A stretch of 64,000 nucleotides of DNA, taken from positions 1 through 64,000 of the forward strand of contig RWJK01001681.1 in NCBI GenBank assembly GCA_004335835.1, written 5' to 3'. Under the pieces are notes generated by a model, which saw nothing but the letters and a program-made list of their open reading frames with translations, ran no database searches and was not told where the DNA came from. A program made the position numbers and the translations under genes. The number at the start of each line of letters is the position of its first letter. The stretch's first letter is position 1. The DNA is from Scenedesmus sp. ARA3 (Eukaryota > Chlorophyta > Chlorophyceae > Sphaeropleales > Scenedesmaceae). Below are positions 56,626 through 64,000 of this stretch, piece by piece.

Positions 56626-59194
56626 ATGGCCATAACAGCAGCAGTGCACACTTCACCCCGCTGGCACTGCCTACAGCACACAGCAGCTCGCCTGTCAGGA
56701 CTGCGCAGTCGGCGCTGTGCGAACCCAGCACTCTCCCAGACCCGCACCACACCAGCTGCAGCAGCAACAGCGTCACCTGCTGCGGCAATGGCCACCCACA
56801 CCGTACCAGGGGATGCTGTGCAGGAGAGGATCCACCTGACCTCAGAGGAGCGTGTGCTGTTCGACACGCTTCTGGCTGCAGCGAAGTTTGCAGGAAGCAA
56901 CACAGTGCTGCGTGCAGCTGGTGGCTGGGTGCGGGACAAGCTGCTGGGCAAGGAGAGCAAGGACATCGACATTGCATTGGACAACATGCTTGGCAAGGAA
57001 TTTGCTGACAAAGTGGGTGTGGTGATGCTGCTTTTATCAATGATCGTTGTTCAAAATATGTTTTATAAAGTTAAAAGGCTGCTGTTTGACCAGCAGCTGG
57101 CTCAAGGAAATGCTTGGGTGCTGCTTTCTTGCGGCAAGCGAAATGCTTGCGTCAAACAGCAGCTGCCGTCAAACAGCAGCGCAAGTTCAGCACCCGGCTG
57201 TTGCTGCTTATGCCAGAGATAAACAGCTCAGAGCCACAGCAGCTGTGCGTTTGTCGTGCAATGCTCCTGCCTGTTGTTGTTCATCCCTGGCAAGCAACAG
57301 CAACGCAGCACACAGCCAAGCACTACAGGCTGGGATGCCTAACGCGGCGTCATGCCCCTCAGGCTGCCTCCGCAGTGCTGGCATGCTGCAATCGCTATGC
57401 TGCAGCTCAAATCACAGCACCTAGCTGCATCTGTCATGTGCGGCACATGCAGCACGTGCACAGGGTTTGACCAGCAGCAGCTGCTGGCCTTGCCTGACAT
57501 GAACAAGGAAGCAGCGGCTACCCTGGCTGGCTGTGTTGCATTACTACCCCTTTTGCGCTTTACTAAACGGGTGCCGGAAAAAGATGCTTCACTGCTGCCC
57601 GATTGTGTGTCTCTTGGCTTGCTGCTCTACTTGTCCTGCAAGCGCAGGTCAACGAGTACCTGGCCTCGCAGGGCAAGGAGACGCACACCGCAGCTGTCAT
57701 CCATTCAAATCCCGACCAGTCAAAGCACCTGGAGACGGCTCGTATGAAAGTCAACTCGCTGTGGATTGACTTGGTCAACCTTAGAAGCGAGACATATGCA
57801 GATGGCAGCCGCATCCCCAAGATGGAGTTTGGCACTCCCTTGCAGGATGCAATGAGGCGGTGAGCACGGCACTCTTTGGGCCCAGGCTGCTAGCTTGCTC
57901 GCGTGTTGATCGTCAGCTATACGGCGGTGCAACAGCAATGCCTGCACTCCACCAAACTCCTGCACTCAAGCACATGCCTGCACTGCATCAATAACCGGCA
58001 CTCCACCAATCGCCTGCACTCCACCAACTGCCTGCACTTCCTCAAACGCCTGCACTTTCCCAAACGCCTGCACTCCACCAACTGCCTGCAGGGACTTCAC
58101 GGTGAACAGCCTGTTCTACAACTTGAACGAGGACGCTGTGGAGGACCTCACGGGCCAGGGGCTGGAGGACTTGCGCCAGGGGCTGCTGCGCACGCCGCTG
58201 CCGCCGCAGGAGACCTTCAAAGATGGTGAGCAACATGGCTGCACCATCAGCTTTGCTGTAGATACATCGACATGGTTGAGTTATTTTGACACATCTATTA
58301 TCTAACAGCAGACCTTTAAAATTGGTGAGGGAGGTCGCCGCACCATCTGCTTGGTTGTAAATACATTGAAATGGTTGAGTTATGTTCAACATATCTAAGT
58401 TGCGCTGGGTGCAGGAAACCTTAAGGATGGTGACCCAGGGGCTGCAGGATAGTTTTGAACTTAACCAAGTCAGCGTGCAACCAAGCCAAGGGCTGGAGGT
58501 TTAAATCCGTTACATAACCATGTCATTGTACAACCACCACCAAGCAGATGGCACGGCCTTGCCATCTGCTTGGTTGTATATCAACAGGGTTGTGGAAAAT
58601 TGACCTAGCTGCATAAGGCTGCTCGTGACGTCTTCTGCCAGGTTCACCGTTGCAACTGTTCTGTCAGGGTGTGGAGTATGAAGTGGTTGCATGGGCAGTT
58701 AAGGTGTATGTTTGCCACTGTCGCTGCAGAAAGCTAGTCCACCACACCACTGCATGACAAAGTCTTGTGATGCGTGGCACAGATGCGCAAAAGCACATTG
58801 CCAGGTCTGAAGGGCTGAAGTTTGGTTTCGGCTGTATGCATGCACAAGTCGCCTGCGACATGCTTCGTTGTTTCAAAAACATTCGTTTACAAAACACATT
58901 GCAAGGTCTGAACACATTGCAAGGTCCTCGTTGACAAAACACATTGCAAGGTCTGAAGTTTGGTTTCCACTCTATCTCCATGCACAAGTCGCCTGCGACA
59001 TGCAGCCTCAATATGTCACCAGCGCAATGCTGGGAGTTGATTGACAGGAGTGCGATGCATGCTTCCTTGCTGTGCCTCGCCCGCTGCCGCTGCTGCCTGC
59101 AGATCCGCTGCGCGTGATGCGTGCTGTGCGCTTTGCCACCCGCTTCAACTTTGCCCCAGACCCTGCCATCCTCACGGCTGCTGCCAGTGAAGAG
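56626..59194 (+). CDS. CCA tRNA nucleotidyltransferase, N-terminal half only
   Basis: This enzyme adds CCA to tRNA 3' ends. Exons 56626-57012, 57648-57859, 58092-58225 and 59103-59194 join in phase (0, 2, 1) to give about 275 residues. The N-terminal 50 residues are Arg/Ser/Ala-rich and fit an organelle leader; a downstream ATG at 56788 (MATHTVPGD) could start a cytosolic form. The catalytic head is intact: LRAAGGWVRDKLLGKESKDI followed by DIAL (the DxD metal site), then RRDFTVNSLFYN and DPLRVMRAVRFATRF. After exon 4 (donor GAG|GTGAGC) no exon encoding the remaining neck, body and tail could be found before the opposite-strand UBP6 gene, and no plus-strand TGTAA occurs there. It may be 3'-truncated, or the missing exons are beyond recognition. 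Confidence 0.8.
57940..58090 (+). repeat. Degenerate 18-bp pyrimidine-rich repeat at a 3' splice site
   Basis: Units resembling GCCTGCACTCCACCAACT repeat directly up to the exon 3 acceptor at 58091. Each unit ends in a CCTGCA-like word, so the final acceptor looks like the last member of the array. Confidence 0.75.
58210..58440 (+). repeat. Two intronic copies of the CCA gene exon 3 end
   Basis: The exon 3 end and donor (GAGACCTTCAAAGATG|GTGAG at 58210-58230) recur at about 58305 (AGACCTTTAAAATTGGTGAG) and 58413 (GAAACCTTAAGGATGGTGA), and the intron sequence after them (GCACCATC, then TGGTTGAGTTAT) is repeated too. The period is about 95-108 bp. Confidence 0.85.
58790..59005 (+). repeat. Direct repeats in the CCA gene intron 3
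   Basis: Two versions of a roughly 75-bp unit (CACATTGC-AGGTCTGAAG, TTTGGTTTC, CATGCACAAGTCGCCTGCGA) lie at about 58794-58863 and 58940-59002, with short additional copies of ACACATTGCAAGGTC between. Confidence 0.8.
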
Positions 59195-60258
59195 GTGAGC
59201 CATGCGTGGAGGTTGTCACTTTGGTTGTCACTTTGGTTGTCACTTTGGTGTAGCTTGCAGTCAATGAAACGTTCATCACACACAAGTGGCAGGCAACACA
59301 CGCTGAAAAGCCACACTGCAACATGTTGCGTACTCGCATCCAGAAGGGGCTAGAAGGGGCTTACCGTAAGCCATTGACTGTCATTGCTGTGACAACCTTG
59401 CCGCTGTCCTGGTAATGGGTGGCCCGCACCTGATGGACAACACGGCCTGGGTAAACTGTAGCATATACTTGCCATGTGGCTATGGACCTCACAGCCAGTG
59501 GCTATGGACCTCACAGCAGCCCGCCCTGAGGGTGAAGCTACCCACTTGGGTTGCTTGCTGTTCTCGTTGGTTTCAAGTGTTAAGCCAGTGGAATGTTTTG
59601 TTCCCGTTGCTGATTGTTTACTTGTTGCTGAACTTGGACGGCATGTCAGTAATACCCTGAGACCCTGATGACCTGGTCATGACACCTGGTCATGACTGAT
59701 CAGTGTGCACACTGGCGCAGCGTGGAGCCCTTGCTTGCTACAGCTGTCGAGTGCTTGCTTGATGAGGCTCTCAAGCCCTTGCCTGCCACATAAAGAAAGT
59801 TGCCAATTGCATTTCATTACAAGCATACGCATATTGCAACATCAAGCATACTCGCATAGCTAGTAGACGGCTCTCCAGGCCACGCACGGCACTGAAGCCC
59901 TTGCTGGGACGCCATGCGCATTGCGGCATGACGGCATCTGGCCGAGCTGAGCACAAGGCTGCACAGTGCAAGCACTTCCACAAGCAGCCCAGCTCATAAG
60001 TATTGCTGCAGCTGCCGCACTGTGGCACAGTAACACGCCGTTGAACGGCATACAGGTTGCCGGCGCAAGCATATCCCTTGAGGGTCCAGAACTACCGCCA
60101 GCCGGTGTTGGTGCAGCCAACAGCCATGTCTGCCACCCGAGGGCGGGGGAGCTCAACACACAAGAACCGCAAGCGCGTCGTGATGTTACAGGCACCAAAA
60201 CACGCCGCACCGCGCTACTGCTGCATGTGTTGCAAGCAACTCAGCACCACACTCAACC
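59195..60258. other. Convergent region between CCA and UBP6 genes
   Basis: No further CCA-enzyme exon recognised. A short plus-strand frame at about 59729-59790 (VEPLLATAVECLLDEALKPL, then stop, after a CGCAG) is protein-like but matches nothing known to me. Minus-strand TGTAA signals (TTACA) at 60186 and 59818 are candidate ends for UBP6. Confidence 0.4.
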
Positions 60259-61193
60259 CTACTCGGCCTTCATCGGCTCCGGCTGGCTCTCCGCTGCTGC
60301 CTCTGGCTTCGCTACTGCTGCTGCTGCTGCTGGCACCGCTGCCTCCGGGACAGTCACCGCCTTGTACATCAGCAGGTAGGCCATGTGCCAGTCGCCGCCG
60401 CCGTTGAGCGCCAGCACGTCCTCTGCTGTCTTGAAGTGCAGCTCATCGTCGTCAAACAGCACCCAGCGGCCGTCTGCCTGCTTGGTCCAGGCCACATAGT
60501 GCCCGCTGTCTGCGCTGCGCCCCTTGTGCGTGAGCACGCTCGCGAGCTCGTAGCGGCCTGCGACACAAGTTAATTTCAATACTTTTGTCAAGTGTGCAAC
60601 AGATGTGTCTGCACTGCACGCTGCAGTTGCTGCGCCCAACACCGCGCCCTGCAGATGCACAACAATCTTTGGTAACAGCGGCATCCCAGCAAATGGTAAA
60701 CGCTGCTGCCTACTTGGCTGAAAGTGCACAACAGCGCAAGCAACACTGCCGCAAGCAACACTGCCGCAAGCATCTTCAGCCAGCAGTCCGCACCCACCTG
60801 TTTGTGCGCCCGCAACGACCGCTGATGGCGGCCCAGCTGCTGCTGCGTCTGCATCCTTCATGTCAACGTCACCAGCCGCTGCTGGCTCTGCTGCTGCTGC
60901 TGCTGCTGCTGCTGCGCTGCTGCTGCCGCCTGCATCTAGCACTGGCGCCGGCTTGGGACCGTCTTCTGTTTTCAGCTGCTTCGCTGTCCGCTTCTCCAGC
61001 GATAGCTTGTCCTGCACAGCACACAGCAGCAGCAGCAAATTGGCAGACGTGCATCTCCACAGCTGACTGTATGCACTCAGCTGTCGAGAGAGCAAGCGGG
61101 GACAGACCAACTGACGACTGAGCTACCTGCACCGCAGCTATGCATGCTGCAGACACACATTATTCGTGAGTGGCGGCTGCTGCTGCTGTTGCC

Positions 61194-61251
<58 letters not shown>

Positions 61252-63853
61252 CACATTGCAGCTGTGTATATAATGCTGCTGCCGCAGCCGGCCCACCTGG
61301 TAGTCCTTGAGCGCCATGCGTGGCGCTGCCAGCTGCTTCTGCAGCTCGGGCGTGCAGTAGTCGTACACATCAAACTCCATTGGGAATGTCACCTGCAGCC
61401 ACATTGCAAGCAGAACAGGTTGGATGGATATCGCCGCAGTGCAAACAGGCCAACTGTGACCAGCGACCACGCACAAACATGACACAGCAAAAGAGCCAGC
61501 AACGGCTGCAAGCAGCAGCTGCCGCACCTTGCGCAGGATCTTGGCCTTCTGGCGCACGTCTGCCTTGTAGAAGAAGCGCACCATCTGCACCGTGAGGTAG
61601 GGCGGCAGGCTAGCCAGCTGCGAGCTGCCCTTGAACAGCACCAGCCGCTCAGCCTGCAATTGAGCAAACACGCACACAGAAACAGAGGATGAGGGTTCAC
61701 TTGAAGTTTGACCTAGAGGCAGGCTAGCCAGCTGCGAGCTGGTCTGCACCCAAGCAGGCGGCACACACCAGTTGAGTGCGCTGTCGCTACTGCCAGTGTC
61801 GAGTACTGCTTGTTGAAGGTCGCAGCTTGCTGCCAGCTGTCCATCCCGCTGCTGCACGTGTCCTACGCTGCCGCAGCAAGCAGCGCAAGACCCGCGCTTG
61901 CTGCCAGCGCGACACACACTGCAAGCTGTTGCGGCTGCAGTATGCGTCATGTGCTGCGGCTGCCACTGCTAGCAATGCGGCCGCCGCTGGCTCTGCAACC
62001 ACACATACATTAAATACATATACACGCGCACCTGTGTGCTATTCTTCTCCCTGTCTTCCACCAAGGCCAGTGACACGCCCTGGTGCAGGTAGTTGACATC
62101 AACGCTGATGTTGCACTTGAGCGTGTACACAGTGCTGTCCTCCTGCAAACACACACACATGACGTCATTGAGGTGGCACGCTCACCCGACGGCGATGCTA
62201 TCGGTTCGTAACTTACAAACTTCATCGCATGCAGGTTACACCGGGCACACCCTCCCATATAGCGTAAGCTATGGCTTGATTGGTACCATGATGATGATGA
62301 TTGACGTGGCACGCAGCTGCATGCGACACTCAGCCAACCAGGCTGCAGCTTCTGGGGCAATTCAACAAGCAGGACACCTCAGCCTGGCAGCTGCAGGCAC
62401 CCAATATGAAGAGTTGCAGGTAACACACTTTGCAACAGCACCACGCAACATTTCGCTCCGGCTCACCTCAAATTCCTCGCCTGTTTCTGCGCACTTGAGC
62501 CTGGTGTGCAGCTTGAGCCCAAACAGCCGGTCCACTGCTGACTTGCCATCAGCATCCTGCACAGCAGCAGCAGAAGCACACCACATTGAGGACTTGATGT
62601 CGACCCCTGCAGCAGATGTGCCTCTACTGACACAGCACTGCCACGCAGCCTGCAACACTGCTGTTGAACACTGCTTGCACAAATGGTTGCTACATGTGCA
62701 TCAGCACACACACATGGACCGCTGCTGTCCTCTGCACAATATCTCGTTTAAAACCCCTGCTCTGCGGAACCCGTCCTGCAGGCTGTCTTGCATATTTTCG
62801 CACACACCATCAGCTGCTCCTCTGCACAGAGCTTCCTGCAAACCCCCCTTCCCTGCAAGTATCCTGCAACAATCCTGCAAGCTGCGGTGCAATCCTGCGC
62901 CCACCTTCAGCTGCTCCTTCAGCGCATACATGACCTGCGTCCAGCACTCCTCCGCGTCCTGCTGCATGTACAGCCCCTCGTTTGTCTGCTGCGCAAACTG
63001 CGGGAAGCGCTGCCGCAGCGTCAGCAGGAACTTGAAAGGCGGGAAGGGCTCACCGCCCCGCTGCAGGTCATCAAACAGCTCCCTAGCTGCCTGTGCGAGC
63101 TTTGCGTTGGGCTCGGAGAGTGAGGCGGGCTGGTAGGCCTGCAGCGCCTGCTTGAGGCCCTCCGCGGTGTACAGGCACTGCAGTGTGCTGTTCATGTAGC
63201 AGGTGTTGCCGAGGTTTTTGAGGCCTGAGCCATATGCCTTGGTCTCCAGCGTGTTCTGCTCCTCCTCTGCATGGGGTTAGGGATCACAGAGTAACAGAAA
63301 AAGATGAATTACAACATACATGTGTTGAGCTGAAGCACTCTTTTCATGAATTGATGATGGGGAGGACAGCATACGCAAATACATGTGTTGGCACTGCTGT
63401 GATCCTGCTGCTGTGCCAGCCTTGCAGGCATCACTGCATGCATGCACAAACTACTGGTGGTTCCACGTTGCTGCCAGCTACTGCCAAGCACATGATGCTC
63501 CTTTCACCAGCATCAAATGCACGGATCATTGGCAGTTGGAACAGCAACAGAAGCAGAAGCAGAAGCAGCAGCAGCACACCTGGCAGGTCCTCCACAAACT
63601 TAGGCGCGTTTGTGGGTGCCTCAACCTTGATCTCGTCTGCCGAGCCCATCATCATAATGGTCATGCCCTCCTTTGGCTGCTGCTTGCCCCATTCTTCGTC
63701 TTTGAGCTGACCGCCCTTGATCAGGACCTTCTGCCTCTCAGGGGGCACTCCGCTAAGCGTGAACAGCTGGCTCTTAAATATTATCGGTGGCTGGGTTGTA
63801 TTGACCTCGATGTCGTTGAACAGCTCCTTGCCCCATTTGACGTTCACCTTCAT
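60259..63853 (-). CDS. UBP6: Ubiquitin C-terminal hydrolase UBP6/USP14
   Basis: UBP6/USP14 is a proteasome-bound deubiquitinase that trims ubiquitin from substrates. Eight exons join in phase: 63853-63580, 63266-62905, 62556-62467, 62142-62032, 61653-61528, 61392-61297, 61011-60798 and 60557-60259, giving 523 residues. Residues 1-75 are the ubiquitin-like domain (MKVNVKWGKELFNDIEV, then GVPPERQKVLIKGG). The catalytic Cys is in GNTCYMNST (Cys114, the same number as in human USP14), the His in SADSGHYVAW (about residue 444), and GGGDWHMAYLLMYKA closes the fold. QQDAEECWTQ and RFFYKADVRQKAKILRKV are family blocks. An Ala-rich linker (exon 7) and an Ala/Pro/Glu tail are the only divergent parts. 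All junctions are phase-consistent. Confidence 0.96.
61195..61252. repeat. GAT/ATC microsatellite in a UBP6 intron
   Basis: About 19 uninterrupted GAT units on the plus strand, inside the intron between UBP6 exons 6 and 7. Confidence 0.95.
61718..61741 (-). repeat. Intronic copy of UBP6 exon 5 sequence
   Basis: An exact 24-bp match to 61604-61627 inside exon 5 (coding SSQLASLP), located 114 bp away in the preceding intron. Confidence 0.85.
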
Positions 63854-64000
63854 GGTTGCTGCGTGCGTACAAACCGACAAACCGAACGTCGTTAAACGTA
63901 GAGTGCGTAGCCAGATGCTATGGCAATACAACGTAGTGTTGAAGCAGTCAGCAGAGCACCACGTAGAGGAGGCAGTTTGCTGGATGAGGTAATGCAAACA

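Overview
The window is nuclear DNA from a green alga. Evidence: intron-dense genes with GT-AG introns, a nuclear-encoded photosystem I subunit (PsaE) with a transit peptide, several other plastid-targeted proteins, plant/algal forms of XRCC2, APX-R, UBP6 and SNX1, heavy CAG/CTG repeats, and TGTAA poly(A) signals near gene ends. A chlorophyte of the Chlorophyceae (Scenedesmaceae- or Chlamydomonas-like) fits best; the species cannot be named from sequence alone. Gene models were built by hand from splice sites, reading-frame phase and family similarity. Most were phase-checked exon by exon; two gene ends (XRCC2 3' end, SNX1 5' end) and the 3' half of a CCA-adding enzyme remain unresolved.

Layout. 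1-6513 (-): 5' part of a giant Gln/Ala/Ser-rich protein that runs off the left edge. 7839-8083: a SINE-like insertion. 8799-10496 (+): plastid Mpv17/PMP22 protein, convergent with 13689-14946 (-) psaE. 16546-17563 (+): TAF9. 19541-25352 (+): sorting nexin 1 (PX-BAR). 25691-30310 (+): a second giant low-complexity protein with an N-terminal acylation signal. 31403-32017 (+): endosulfine/ARPP19-like PP2A inhibitor, followed by a 5.5 kb stretch with no gene and no TGTAA on the + strand. 38204-41088 (-): ascorbate peroxidase-related APX-R. 42019-42487 (+): small plastid single-span membrane protein. 46006-49359 (-): XRCC2. 50200-52195 (-): plastid inner-envelope protein. 52643-55923 (+): ILR1-like M20 amidohydrolase with ER-type C-terminus. 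56626-59194 (+): N-terminal half of a CCA tRNA nucleotidyltransferase. 60259-63853 (-): UBP6/USP14 deubiquitinase.

The genes are unrelated housekeeping, plastid and signalling functions; there is no operon or pathway cluster. The most striking signal is structural. In at least five genes (SNX1, APX-R, the envelope protein, the CCA enzyme, UBP6) introns carry partial, decaying copies of the exon edge next to them, often several times in tandem together with the neighbouring splice site. SNX1 is the extreme case, with six decayed copies of one exon start in a row and copies next to seven of its other exon edges. This looks like recurrent tandem duplication across exon-intron junctions, and could be a route of intron growth or intron gain. 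Other points are two giant single-exon low-complexity reading frames, TIR- and TSD-bearing small insertions inside introns, and long presumed 3' UTRs lacking sense-strand TGTAA.
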